Source: Tetraselmis striata (lineage: Eukaryota; Chlorophyta; Chlorodendrophyceae; Chlorodendrales; Chlorodendraceae). Taken from it: a stretch of DNA of 64,000 bases. Location: contig VCJN01001529.1 of NCBI GenBank assembly GCA_006384855.1, positions 1 through 64,000 of the forward strand. The letters run 5' to 3'. Positions 36,263 to 47,268 of the stretch are shown one piece after another (within the stretch, counting starts at the first letter, position 1; each line of letters opens with the position of its first letter). The notes under the pieces were generated by a model that saw nothing but the letters and a program-made list of their open reading frames with translations, had not been told where the DNA came from and ran no database searches. The position numbers and the translations under genes were made by a program.

Positions 36263-37450
36263 TCAAGTTGGAGCTGGCGGAAAACGGGATGGAAACTTGT
36301 GTTGGTTCCTAACATAGTTCTCAGTCATTAAGAGGACTTTGAACTTCGGTGTCAACATGTATTGTTGAATAATATTAGCGTATTGCACCGAAACATACGG
36401 AACCCAGTCATCCGCAGCTTCCGAAAAGTTACGGTACCTTACTTTGAAAAGCAAGGTGGAACCAGAGGCATATAGCCGTGGATAGATTGCAACTTTGCAA
36501 TCCAAAACTTGGGCTATAACAGGGTCATCTGTTCGTGTGACTTCTCTGCCAATCAAAGGATCTGGTAGATCCGATTGACATGTTGATGTGTCCCATTTTC
36601 GTAATTTGGAAATGTGGAACACTGGGTGGCACTCCAACTGTGGAGGCAGGTCAACACGATATGCCTGAGGGTTGATCATTTCAATGATCTTATATGGACC
36701 GACATATTTTTGTCGTAACTTTGGACAGGGCTGCCCTCTTATGAGAAGGTCGTCGGTCCGGATCATGATCTTATCACCCGGTTCAAAGGTAGTAGGATTT
36801 GTATGTGAGGCAGCGTAGTAGTGTTTTTGATATTCTTTAGCTATTTTAATATTCTCATGAACCAGGTTATGAATGTTTTGTAGATCGGAGATAAGGTCGA
36901 GAGAAGGCTGCCTAATGTGAGTAAACGGGTGGACCATGTCCAACGGGGTGCGGGGGTGAAACCCATGCACCGCTTGAAACGGAGTGTGTTTGGTTGAAGA
37001 TGACTCCGAGTTATTATAATTGAACTCTGCCAACGGTAAGTAATGGAGCCATTCAGTTTGGTTATTATAACAGAAGGCTCGTAATAGCTGCTCTATGATT
37101 TTATTAAGTATTTCTGTTTGGCCATCAGTCTGTGGGTGGTAAGCTGTGCTGAGGTTAAGGGAAGTACCCAACTCAGCAAAAAGCTCTTGAAAATATTCAG
37201 AGGTGTATTTGGTATCTCTGTCACCCACCATACAAACACTAAGGCCATGAAGTTTGTAAATATTTGTAATATACAGGTGAGCAAGCTGTTTGGCAGTTAT
37301 AGATTTAGTACAAGGTACAAAATGGGCCTGCTTTGAGAAGAGGTCCACAAAAGTGGCAATGCTGTCATAACCATCGACCACAGGTAAGTTGGTAATAAAA
37401 TCAAGGCTGAAATATTCCCGAGGCCTACATGGAGTAGGCAAGGGGTGCAA
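36263..37450 (-). CDS. Family B integrase core and C-terminal domain
   Basis: 395 residues. It has an RNase H-fold integrase core (DFITNLP, MVGDRDTKYTS, NLSTAYHPQTDGQTE with the E of the DDE triad), then the typical GPYKIIEMINPQAYRVDLP segment and a C-terminal part with FKVRYRNFSEAADDWVPY, which may be a chromodomain-like fold. Confidence 0.85.
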   Translation of the reverse strand: MHPLPTPCRPREYFSLDFITNLPVVDGYDSIATFVDLFSKQAHFVPCTKSITAKQLAHLYITNIYKLHGLSVCMVGDRDTKYTSEYFQELFAELGTSLNLSTAYHPQTDGQTEILNKIIEQLLRAFCYNNQTEWLHYLPLAEFNYNNSESSSTKHTPFQAVHGFHPRTPLDMVHPFTHIRQPSLDLISDLQNIHNLVHENIKIAKEYQKHYYAASHTNPTTFEPGDKIMIRTDDLLIRGQPCPKLRQKYVGPYKIIEMINPQAYRVDLPPQLECHPVFHISKLRKWDTSTCQSDLPDPLIGREVTRTDDPVIAQVLDCKVAIYPRLYASGSTLLFKVRYRNFSEAADDWVPYVSVQYANIIQQYMLTPKFKVLLMTENYVRNQHKFPSRFPPAPT

Positions 37451-37474
37451 GGCTGCAGCGGGTGCTTGATTGTG

Positions 37475-40400
37475 CTATTTTGTGAGTTTGCAAACCTTGC
37501 AATCCTTGATATGAGACTTGATAGTCTTATGCATATGTGGCCAAAAAAAGTTTCTCTTGACAAGCGTCTCTGTGCGCTCAACACCAAGATGACCAGCTGT
37601 GGGGGTGTCATGGCATTCAGCCACGATCCTCCTTTTCAGATTGGCATCATTGGGAACATATATTTTATCACCCAACATGTACAAGTTGAAAATTTGGTCA
37701 AGAGAGACAGCAGGTGGGCAGCGCGGAGCCATAAATTTTGGATCGCACACATAAGCCCGTTGCAACTGTTGGATAAAGTCATTGTCCATCTGAACAGAGA
37801 CAGTGGTAAGGGCGAGCCAATCCGTGAGGTGTTCAAGATCTTCCTCAAAGGATTGATGATAGAATGTGTCCAATGACTGTTTCAAGTCGGGACGACGACT
37901 GAGTGCATCAGCCATATTCTGCTCTCCCTTTTTGTAAAGGATAGTCATATTCCGCGTAAAAGCAGGGATGACTTGCATCCAACCGGCATGTCTTCTACCC
38001 ACAACTTGTTGAGTGGGCAGATGCCTAAGTGTAGTATGATCAGTAACGACATAAAAATGTGCACAGCCTTCCAGGAAATGACGCCAGTGCTGTAGGGCAA
38101 TGACAACCCCCAAGAACTCAGTATCATAAGTGGAATAATGGAGCTGAGCACCTTTGAGCGCCTTCGCCAAGTAGGCAATGGGACGCAACTGTTTTGTCTT
38201 TGGGTCGACCTGAAGCAGGACAGCCCCTACCGCAAAACCACTTGCATCAGTGGCTACGGTAAACTCAGCTTGAGGACCCGTAACAGGGGCCATAAGCACT
38301 GGAGCGTGTGTCAGCTTGTATTTAATAGTTTGAAAGGCTTGTTGATGTATATATGTCCATGCTTTAATAATATCTAATTTAGGAAGATCAAACAAGGGTT
38401 TGGCAATGCTGGCAAAATCTGGTATAAACTTACGGTAAAAGCCGGCAAAACCCAGAAATGCACGAACATCAGTAATATTGCGGGGCACTGGCCAATCTGT
38501 AACAGCCTTAACTTTCTCCGGGTTTGGTAAAACTCCGGATTCGGTAATATAGTGTCCCAAAAAGATAACGTGTGATTTAGCCCAGTGGCACTTTTTAGGT
38601 GATAAGTATAAGTGGTGTTTGGCAAGGCGTGACAACACTTGCTCAAGATGGCGGAGGTGGTCCTCCGGGTTCCGGCTGAAGATGATAATATCATCTAAGT
38701 AGCATAGGACAAAGTCGTTAAGTATATTGGTATCTTGTCCAAGTTCATCAGCCGTGCCATCAAAAACTGCATTAATATAAGCCTGAAAGGCTCCAGGGGC
38801 AGTCTTCAAGCCAAAAGGGAGAACTCTCATCTCAAACTGCCCCAATTGAGTAATGAAAGAGGTTTTATATACATCCTCTTCACGGATACGGACCTGATGA
38901 TAGGCCTTAGAAAGGTCCAAACATGTCCAACAACTAGCAGAGGAGATGATGTCAAGGATGGTGTCAATGCGAGGCAACGGGTACTGAGTGCCCCGGGTGA
39001 TACGGTTGAGGCCTCTGTAGTCAATACACATTCGGAGAGAGCCATCAGCCTTGCGGGCAAACAGAACAGGCGTAGCAAAAGGAGAATAGCTAGACCTGAT
39101 CCACGACTTCTCAAGGTATTGATCAAGTTGTGTCTTCAACTCTTTTAACTCAGCTGGAGACAACCGATAGATGTGGCCCTTAGGTGGTTGGGCATCATCA
39201 AAGAGGTCTATGTGATGATCAAACTTTCCTCTACTAGGTGGTAACTCAGTAAGAGTGGCTTTGTCATGCCCATATTTTGTCAATAATGCCTTGACCTTTT
39301 TACTGTATTCAAGACCAAAGTCAGTATCAATGACAAGGTCGTCAGTTTCTTTCTTGTTAGTAGTAGGGACAAAGTCTTCAGAAAAAGTGGCCAAGAGGTA
39401 AGTAGTATCAACTTCCCTCCGATGGCCTAAAACAGTCTCGCGCATGGCTCTGGCCATTTTATTAGCGGAGACCGGCTTAACAGAAGCAGGTCGCGGCATA
39501 ACAGAAGTAATGAATAAAGGGGTTTTGGTATGGCGGTCAGTGATATGACCTGTAGTCCAGTCAATATCGGGATTGTTATCCCGCAACCAAGGCATGCCCA
39601 ACACCAATTGAAATTGGTGATTTGTTGACAGACAAACAAACTCTGCTTTAGTTTGATATCCCCCCGTAAATGTCAATGTGAGGGAAACAGAGTATTTGGC
39701 AATACGAGAAGTAGTGCCATCTGCCAATAAAATTTTGAGAGTTCGGGGCAGCCTGGAAGTCGGCAAATGGTAGTTTTGAACAATATCCCATGATACAAAG
39801 TTAAGGCCCGCTCCGCTATCAACCAAAGTAGTAAAATCCTGAGGGAGCAGAGTCTCACCAGAGGTAACTTGAGCCTCGGCGGTGAGTAGATCGGTATGAA
39901 CAGTTTGGGCCGTAAAAGGGAAAACCTCAGTATTAATATTTGTGAAACGCGCTTCGACCGGATTTTGTGAATCCTGTGGTTGAGTCTGCAACAAGCGATC
40001 CTCAACCGTATGGTCGGCAAGATAAAGATCGACTGGAAAGGGTATAGGACCCATAGGTACTTGTTTAGTAGAGTCCTCAGTGTCAGTTATAGTATAAAGG
40101 TATGTGCCTTTAGGGTAAGTGTCGAGTCTCTTGTAAGAGCTCAAAATATGACGGATAGACTTATTAGTCTTCCAACGAGGTATGGCAATAACTGCAGAAA
40201 CATTAAAAGGGTTGCGCTGCCTCTTGAACTCAAAACTAGAAATGAACTCTGGGATTTTCTCAAACGGAGAGTTCAGCCAGATGTGGTGATCAGACATGTC
40301 AGCGTCAAGAAAAGAGTTAGTGGGAGAACAGAAACAAGATGGGACTTTGGACGATGCAGCGGTTGCCGCTCCGTCCATAGTAAAGGGACCGTATAAGGCA

Positions 40401-40831
40401 TTTATTTTATCCCACTCTTCCTGGTCAAATAACGGATAGTTATCGGCATCAGGCATTGGAGTATCATCCTCAGGATTTGCTTGGCAAGCCCTATCCATAC
40501 TGGCCTGATAAGCTTCGATAAACTCAGTGACGGTTTGAACAGCCTCGTCAACATTTAGAGACTGAGTTTGTGAACTTTTATCAACCGTCACAGGAGGCTG
40601 TAGCTCGAAAATTGGTTTCGGTTCAGGTATTGGTTCAACAGCCTCTTTAGCCGGCGGCTCAACAGGTTTGTGAGGGTGATGATGCCGGCGGCGTCTGCGT
40701 TTGTTGTCATCTAAGTAATGGTGAATGACCTGAGGGTCATCACCGGCCTTGCGTTTCAAGCGCACAGGCCCAACATCATCAACAATTGCCGGTTTTGGTG
40801 GCATGATGTTGTTGCTGGCCAGCGATGTCAA
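37475..40831 (-). CDS. Family B pol polyprotein (N-terminal region, protease, RT, RNase H, integrase zinc finger)
   Basis: 1,118 residues. A basic, His/Arg-rich stretch (residues 43-60) is followed by a conserved region at about 130-280 shared with family A, with WDKINALYGPFT, HIWLNSPFEKIP and VIAIPRW. Next come an aspartic protease with DSGAG at 338-342, a Ty3/gypsy reverse transcriptase (MCIDYRGLN about 601, YLDD 711-714), RNase H (DASGFAVGAVL) and an HHCC integrase finger near the end (HDTPTAGHLG, CKVCKL). It makes the element's cDNA and helps insert it. Confidence 0.9.
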   Translation of the reverse strand: MTSLASNNIMPPKPAIVDDVGPVRLKRKAGDDPQVIHHYLDDNKRRRRRHHHPHKPVEPPAKEAVEPIPEPKPIFELQPPVTVDKSSQTQSLNVDEAVQTVTEFIEAYQASMDRACQANPEDDTPMPDADNYPLFDQEEWDKINALYGPFTMDGAATAASSKVPSCFCSPTNSFLDADMSDHHIWLNSPFEKIPEFISSFEFKRQRNPFNVSAVIAIPRWKTNKSIRHILSSYKRLDTYPKGTYLYTITDTEDSTKQVPMGPIPFPVDLYLADHTVEDRLLQTQPQDSQNPVEARFTNINTEVFPFTAQTVHTDLLTAEAQVTSGETLLPQDFTTLVDSGAGLNFVSWDIVQNYHLPTSRLPRTLKILLADGTTSRIAKYSVSLTLTFTGGYQTKAEFVCLSTNHQFQLVLGMPWLRDNNPDIDWTTGHITDRHTKTPLFITSVMPRPASVKPVSANKMARAMRETVLGHRREVDTTYLLATFSEDFVPTTNKKETDDLVIDTDFGLEYSKKVKALLTKYGHDKATLTELPPSRGKFDHHIDLFDDAQPPKGHIYRLSPAELKELKTQLDQYLEKSWIRSSYSPFATPVLFARKADGSLRMCIDYRGLNRITRGTQYPLPRIDTILDIISSASCWTCLDLSKAYHQVRIREEDVYKTSFITQLGQFEMRVLPFGLKTAPGAFQAYINAVFDGTADELGQDTNILNDFVLCYLDDIIIFSRNPEDHLRHLEQVLSRLAKHHLYLSPKKCHWAKSHVIFLGHYITESGVLPNPEKVKAVTDWPVPRNITDVRAFLGFAGFYRKFIPDFASIAKPLFDLPKLDIIKAWTYIHQQAFQTIKYKLTHAPVLMAPVTGPQAEFTVATDASGFAVGAVLLQVDPKTKQLRPIAYLAKALKGAQLHYSTYDTEFLGVVIALQHWRHFLEGCAHFYVVTDHTTLRHLPTQQVVGRRHAGWMQVIPAFTRNMTILYKKGEQNMADALSRRPDLKQSLDTFYHQSFEEDLEHLTDWLALTTVSVQMDNDFIQQLQRAYVCDPKFMAPRCPPAVSLDQIFNLYMLGDKIYVPNDANLKRRIVAECHDTPTAGHLGVERTETLVKRNFFWPHMHKTIKSHIKDCKVCKLTK

Positions 40832-41197
40832 GAGTCTCTTTAACTATTGGCGAACCTGTCAAAATGGCAGGGGCAGTCAAGACCATGACCCGCACCTAGG
40901 GCGTCCCCCAGGGGATACAACTGGCTGAGCACAATCCAAATCACCGATAGTTAAAGGTTGCTCACACCAACATGCATCCCTATCACCGAGTTCATGCATG
41001 CGGGGAGACAAATGATTGCAGACACAAGGGTTTACATGTCCAACTACTATGCCTTAACGAAACAGTGTGTTGGCTTAACATTGATTGAGCCAACAGTTAG
41101 GGTTATGAGCCCAACAGTCAGAAGCTTTAATGCTTCTTGGAGATTTTCTTCTCCCTATTCTCGAAAGGTCGGTAAGCTATTGGGACTCTAGTACTGG

Positions 41198-42348
41198 TCA
41201 TAATAACTTGACCACATCCAGAAAGTGCATAATATGAATAAGCTGGAGTGGTTTAGTAGGATCAGAATGCAACAGATCCTTGCCAGTAAGTAGGGGTATT
41301 TTTATTGAGAGAGAAGGACGCACCGGAGAAGCCCTCTTTTGAGGAGGGAATTGCTCCTCATCGATGTCCATTGGCACAGGCCGCTTACCCCGTTGAACAG
41401 AGCTGGAAGGCTCTACCAACATGGTATCAACAGGAGCAGGAGAAGCGACTGGTAGCCAAGGTTTAAGAACCTCTGGGACACCTACATCCAACCCGGACTG
41501 CAAGGTCTTGTTGAAAGGATGGGTGAACTGCGCCCTCCTGGCTAACAGGTCACGGATGGCTTATGCCCAACCTGGAGAACAGACCCCCATGATCTCTCGC
41601 CATCAACAAGATGCAGAGCCTCAAACAAGTGAGGATGAGAGAACGGAGTAACCACAAAGTATCCAGGAAGCGCCAAGAATCCATCAGTGCAGTCGTCTAT
41701 TGTCAAGCCCAACTGCAAGGACTTATCAACGCGCGAGTAGGCAGCAAGAGTTGGCCTACTACCTTTTCCACGCTCAACACGAGCAGGTGGTCGCGTAGAT
41801 GGATGCTCAATAGGAGCAGAACGGCGCTCAACAGGAGCACGATCAACATGCTCAACACGAGCAGATTGATGTTCGCCACGAGCAGTATCATGCTCGGCAT
41901 CTAGATCATAGGATTCAGTTACCTCACTTGTGGAGGGATTCGACTCAGCATCCGACTTCTCCTCTCGACGGAAACGAGGATTGGTCTGCGAGGGTTGTGA
42001 ATCCTCATTATCAAGTAAACCCTCCACTGCATAGCCAACATCATTAGAAGGTAGCTGATCCTCCTCTGCCAAATGGGCATCCGGAACATCCGGTTGTGAT
42101 GGCTGAGTGAGAGGTAAAGGGCGCCTGCGCCGCGTTGGTGAAGGTTCGCGCCGCTTATCAGACGACGGCGAATCTGAGAGAATACGAGTGGAAGGCCTTG
42201 TGAGGGCCTGGCGCGCTGCTTCAGCAGCACGAGCCTTACTCTTTTTATTTTTTGAGGGGCCGTGCTTAGCCATGGTAAGACGAACAACGTCATGTAAACA
42301 GGTATCACGCATCGGCAGAATTAATGTTTGGCTCAACAGGAGCAGCAA
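41198..42348 (-). CDS. Family B gag-like region
   Basis: Charged, low-complexity protein upstream of pol, at 41,542-42,348 (the likely start is an internal Met, MAKHGPSKNKKSKARAAEAA). It is rich in Ser, Pro, Arg and Glu, with an Ala/Val/Glu/Arg repeat area (RVEHVDRAPVERRSAPIEH). A further short ORF lies at 41,198-41,503. There is no zinc knuckle. Position and charge suggest Gag, but there is no sequence match to a known capsid. Confidence 0.5.
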
Positions 42349-42746
42349 GCAATGAAAGTTGCTATTTTGAGAGCAACATGCATCTCAAAAGACCCAACAA
42401 AGAGGAAACCATCCTTGGGTCTTTGTGATGACACAAACTGTGAGGAGAACATGTGTATGAACTGCTCCTCAAAAATATAAATATTTTAAGAGTCCCAACA
42501 TAACTTGAGAATAAAATTTTCGAGAATATTTTCATCTGGCAACTGTCGGTGGTACGGGAGCCAGTAATAAATAACGCCGTCTATAAACTCAAGTTGAACG
42601 ACGACAATCTCAGTGTCGTTCGTAAACGGCGAGTAAAGATCGTCCAGAGATACCTCTCGGACTACCAACAGAGTAATAAACTCAGGCATAGACTACTGCG
42701 ATATGTTAGTCGCAGTGTTGGACAGGGTTCGACCAGGTATATTCTC

Positions 42747-42770
42747 TCTCTTTTTTTTTTTTTTTTTTTT
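42747..42770 (+). repeat. T/CT tract in family B leader
   Basis: A run of 20 T preceded by CTCTCTC, in the leader between 5' LTR and gag-like ORF. Confidence 0.9.
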
Positions 42771-43269
42771 AAAGACAGAATTAGACGAACGGAGGGCCGG
42801 CAACGCCATTCTAAGAGCGACGCTCGGTCACGAGTCGACAGGGAAGGCAACTGTGAAATGGGAAGGTAGTGTCTTACCTGTACGTGGCGGTGAGAACAAG
42901 TCGACGAAGTACTGCGGTCGAGAAGTGTCGCCGAGTTATGTCGGAACTGCCGACTCAACTCGCCAAGGTCGTAAGAGACCTAATCGGGCGGTAATGCGCG
43001 AACTACGGGGTCTGAACAACAGCCCGAGTGCGCAGAACTGGTAGGTATGATGGTGCACAGCCTTATGAGGCTAACAAATGTGCGGAGTGGTGCCAAAAAT
43101 GCAGCGTTATGAAGCCACAGTGGCAAACCGATTCGATATGTGCTGTGTCAAGAAAAACTACAGGGTTCTTGGCCAGTCGGGCCGTAATCGCAAGCTCCAC
43201 CCGTATAAAGGCGGCGCGCGAAAAGAAAGAACTGCGAGTACAGCGAACGTTGAGGGTAGAAGCACCAAA

Positions 43270-43528
43270 TGTGACGGGACGCATGTTGAGAATAGGGTCT
43301 CGCTACGAAAGAACTGGTGTTCGGAGTCGTAAGAAATCTGGTTGGTTGAGAGATTGTGAGAACTGAATTACAGGTGGTGTGCTGCGGAGGTGACTATATA
43401 TGAAAATACCGAGCGGCAGCTGATGTCATCAGTAGCCGCATCAGCAGTTTCCAGAATATTCTATGTACCTGGGTCACCAGTACATCAAGATTGCTAGGTT
43501 TTACTCAGGGTATTATCATCCCCTTACA
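43270..43528 (-). repeat. 5' LTR of family B element
   Basis: 259 bp, with TGT...ACA ends, followed on the element's sense strand by the primer-site-like sequence at 43,254-43,269. Confidence 0.9.
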
Positions 43529-43869
43529 GGGTGCGAGTAACCCGTACTTACGCCTGCGTACCAGCAGGAGCGCGATTGTCGTACGCTATGGTGTCACCTG
43601 CTAGAGGATGATGATACCAAGCGTGAGATGGAGCGCTGGCTTAGTGGAGTGTTAGTAGTAGGTACTAGAGCCTACTAGAATAATCTAGAACGCTATAGCA
43701 TTTGCTATAGCAATAGTAGTAAAATATTATATCACTGTGCTGCGGACAGACGAAGGTGCTAGGAACCGTGTCTGTACTTAGTAGTATATGACTAAAATAG
43801 CGACGGGCCGCGGGTTAGGACCGCACACGTCGATTTTAGTATTAATATAGTAGTTACACGCAGCACAAG

Positions 43870-45610
43870 TGGTGGGAATTGGAATCCATACGCAGCGCAC
43901 GGAAGGACGGAAACCAACGACTATAAATAGGCCGGCAAAACCACCGCCGAGCCAGTCACCCAGGTTACCGGCATTCCGGTATTGTAAGAATCCCTTTTCC
44001 CAAATCTCTGCTCATTATTCCTGGCCGTGTGGAATAACGATCCAATGGGCCCTTGACTCAGCTCCTGCTTTAGGACTATCTATGGCTAGACGACTATTCG
44101 GCCTAAGTCCTAAGGGGGCTGTAACAATGCAATTCTCATCTGTAAGTCCGTGCGTCACCATGCGAGATGGAGAAGAACCCGTCGCCGAGCCGACGCTCGA
44201 ATAGTTGCAAGCGGACGTGCATGCCTAGTCTTCAGTGTTGCGCGAGCTCGCATCGTCGTTGGCCCAATTGACGGCTCGTGATCGTGTTGTTGATGAAAAC
44301 GGAGCACAACGTTGTGGCTCGGGACATCGCGTCGCGAGACAGCCGGCATGCGGCGGGGGAGCCGAAGTGCGCCCCGACTTGCTAGATGGAGCCATCCCGG
44401 AGCGACCGTGTCGGAGCAAAATCCGCGAGTGACGAGGACGACTACCTCGCGGTCCTAGAACCACTGCAACGAGCAGAGTATGGTTACGAGGACGTTCGAC
44501 CGGTCAGCCAGGTGCTTGGGAGTTTCCCTTTGCGTAGCGACTTGACGAACGAGTCCTCTGCCGGCCCAAGAGGAGTATCTTTGGATGACGTGTTTTGGGG
44601 GCCCACGTGGCTGCTCTTGTCGAGGCTCTCGACGAGCTGCTACCTTACGTCCCTGCTGCTAATCAAGACTTCACGCCCTACCTCGCGCGCCCGGAATCAT
44701 GCCGAGGCCATCGACAGGCGTTTCGGTTTCTTCTGACTTTCTTGCGGCGGAAGCTTAACGTGGGCGCTCGATCTACTCTCCAGCTCCCTCACCGCCCAAA
44801 CGCTCAAGAGCTATGCGGGCAAGCTGTCTTGGTTCGCGGGTTTCTGCCACGACACCGAGAACATCAGCCCGCTAGAAACGATCAATGCTAACGTCGTCCG
44901 GTCGTAGGTCGCTTGGATTGGTGAGCGGGGGCACATTGGGGCTTAGTCGTTAAACCCTTCCGTCAGACATCAACACGGTCTTCGACCTGCACAATATCGA
45001 CCCCATAGCTAAGGACAGCCCATACCTCACGGCCGCTCGTCGTGGTCTGCTGTACATGCAACGCTGCATGGTGGCTGCTCCTCTGCAAGCCCCGTTGCCT
45101 GCCGATGTTGCGTACGCCTTCATACAACGGGCCGAGTTAGTTATGTTTGCTCTACCCCCGAGTACCATTACGACTCCCATGGCCTCGGTTGTCAACTTCA
45201 TGTTCTGTGCCATGGGACTTACTGGCGTGTCGTCTTGTAGAACGAGTGCGGAGCCTGCATGCCGACTCCTACAACATCACTCTGCGTGTACCGAGAGAAG
45301 GGGCGTGCCGGACGGCGGCGCGGCCCCGACGACCTAAAATGGTTGCTTCTTCCTGCGTCGGAGCACCCCCGTGTCGCCCGTCTCATGCGTCACTTCATCG
45401 ACGGCGTGCAGTTTGCCCCGTGATTGCTGCCTTGGCCGAGACAAACTTTTGGGCAGTCACCCTGAGCGGGCACTCCAACTCTTGGACTGCAGCTATCACG
45501 TCGGACTGACTAGCTACTATCTACGGCCGTTCGCCTTGTCGGTGCTGCTTCCCCCTCCTTCCCGGCACCGTCACTTCGGAGGGGCATGCTTATAAGGCGA
45601 CTCGGATTAT
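43870..45610 (+). mobile_element. Tyrosine-recombinase element, copy 2 (fossil)
   Basis: Same family as copies 1 and 3 by shared coding: a gag-like first part (TARDRVVDENGA, CRSKIRE, HVAALVEALDELLPYVPAAN) at about 44.1-44.8 kb, then recombinase N-terminal core (about 44.8-45.5 kb, QAPLPADVAYAFIQRAELV). The catalytic HxLR/YIDP end seen in the other copies is missing. Broken (many breaks). The terminal repeat of copy 3 was not found here. Confidence 0.55.
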
Positions 45611-46967
45611 ATCTGCTGTTTTAATAGGTGGCGGATATTCTGGGGAGAAAAGAGGGTGGGGCTTTCCTTCCTTTTCGGGAAAAAATACCTTCTCTGGCAT
45701 ACACTGCTGCTTAAAGTATTGTTTAACGGCGGTACGCAGGGCCGATACTCAAATACTTAATGACGGGTAGGTGCCCACTGCACTACAAGCACTTGCTTGT
45801 ATTGACGTACGAGTACGAGCGAATGTACTAAAAAATATACAAGTGTGCGGTGGGCATATTCAACGTCAATGTATATGTTGAAAACACAGTCGTGCATTGT
45901 ATATATCTATTTATATCCAGCACTATTTATATCAAACGATAATATTGGACCCAGCAGCTAGCAAAACACGCAAATAATCTGACTATGTACCCTACTCACA
46001 CATATATCAACCCTACTCACAAACGCATATCGCAATGTCACATCACCCCCCCCCCCGCCCCATTTGGCGTAGTAGGGTCCCACCGTATATGTAGCAAGAC
46101 GCATCCGCTCTATGCATCACCATATGGATGGACACCAAACAAATCGTGGAATATACATGGATAAAGTACGGCACCGGCAAGTGGGTGGACGGTTGCACGA
46201 CGTTCAGGGACCTTGTCTCCAACCTCCCCGCGGACTACGTGCCATTGCCAGATGAGTGTCTGATAGTCTCAAGAACGTGCCTGACCCCGCCCGACGCAGC
46301 GTCCTCGTCATCTAGCAGTAACCTTCGCAAAGACCGAGATTGCACAACGTTCTTAGCCGACTCTGCCTTTGACACAGTACTAGACTTACTATCGCTGCGA
46401 TTCCCGAAGCTCGTCATCCGGCATGTATGAGCTCAACCTGTCCGGGTGAACCCTTTCGTGGCAATGATGATGACGTCCTCCGCGAATAACTCCCACCTCC
46501 CGAAACGCCATGCTCTCTATTTTATTTATGCAATCTATTGGTTGCCATCTGCATTATGAATGCTTCGTTGTTGCCCTCCTGCATGCTCTACCGTTGTTGT
46601 TTGGCTGCCAATGTTGTTGATGTTACTCCACGACTCATTCCGAGCCACATGCGTGCAAACGACCCATTCGCAATACTTTAGTAGAACTTCAGCGTAAAGT
46701 AGATTATCAAAAGGGGGGGGGGGGGGGGGGGACCTAGAACAACAGATATAATCTCAGTCGCCTTATATCGTCCTGCTGCGCCTCACCGTGCATGAGCATC
46801 AATACAGTTTCCATGTATACTTTATTAAACAAGTAGCGACTTTATATATGGAATCCATGTGGAAAATATTCAAAATTAGTTGTAATTAAAATGGAGTAAT
46901 TAATATTTAAAATGGAGTTGGAAATACATTAACTACCTGTACGTATCCCTGAAGTAGATACGGGTTT
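45611..46967. other. AT-richer intergenic DNA with one small ORF
   Basis: No mobile-element domain. It contains a C run at about 46,046, a 19-base G run at 46,713-46,731 and the small ORF listed separately. Confidence 0.4.
46128..46430 (+). CDS. 100-residue hypothetical protein
   Basis: Starts MDTKQIVEYTWIKYGTGKWV and ends RFPKLVIRHV. A serine run (SSSSSS) lies in the middle, with balanced composition elsewhere and no repeats. No known family. It stands alone between mobile elements, so it could be a fragment of a larger gene or a chance ORF. A TATA-like TATATG is present upstream, but that is weak support. Confidence 0.25.
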   Translation: MDTKQIVEYTWIKYGTGKWVDGCTTFRDLVSNLPADYVPLPDECLIVSRTCLTPPDAASSSSSSNLRKDRDCTTFLADSAFDTVLDLLSLRFPKLVIRHV

Positions 46968-47086
46968 CAAAGTTGAGTCTGGTTCTGCCAAAAAGGTCAC
47001 GCAGGCTGTTTTACACGGTCAAGAGCCGAAATTGGACGGTAAAGTGAAAAGCTTGGAGGGAAAACGGAGTCAGGGAGGGCGTTGCG

Positions 47087-47268
47087 TGTAACGCGGCGAA
47101 AACTGCAAGATGGCAGGCTCAGCTGTTATGGCTGCTTTTATGTCTACTCATGCTGCACCCAAAAAGGGCGCAACGACATGTGCCTAGTTCCCGTACCACT
47201 GAGCAGCACTTGTAGCTGAAAAGCGGTTAGGTCAAGGGAGGAAACCCCATAAACTGGTTTAGATCATT
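47087..47268 (-). repeat. Repeat A2 of YR element copy 3
   Basis: Direct repeat of 50,027-50,222: shared GATGGCAGGCTCAGCTGTTA, GTACCACTGAGCAGCACTTG and AAGCGGTTAGGTCAAGGGAG. Confidence 0.8.

Larger units (their letters stand above)
35915..43528 (-). mobile_element. Young, nearly whole Ty3/gypsy LTR element, family B
   Basis: 7.6 kb on the minus strand. LTRs of 259 bp (35,915-36,173 and 43,270-43,528) begin TGTAAGGGGATGATAATACC on the element's sense strand and differ at one visible base. The 5-bp duplication GGGTG flanks both ends (35,910-35,914 and 43,529-43,533). The primer-site-like TTTGGTGCTTCTACC follows the 5' LTR. Parts in element order: leader, gag-like ORFs (about 42.3-41.2 kb), pol with a special N-terminal region, protease, reverse transcriptase, RNase H and integrase zinc finger (40.8-37.5), integrase core and C-terminal domain (37.45-36.26). 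It looks nearly whole, with about two interruptions. Insertion is recent, judged by LTR identity. Confidence 0.9.
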
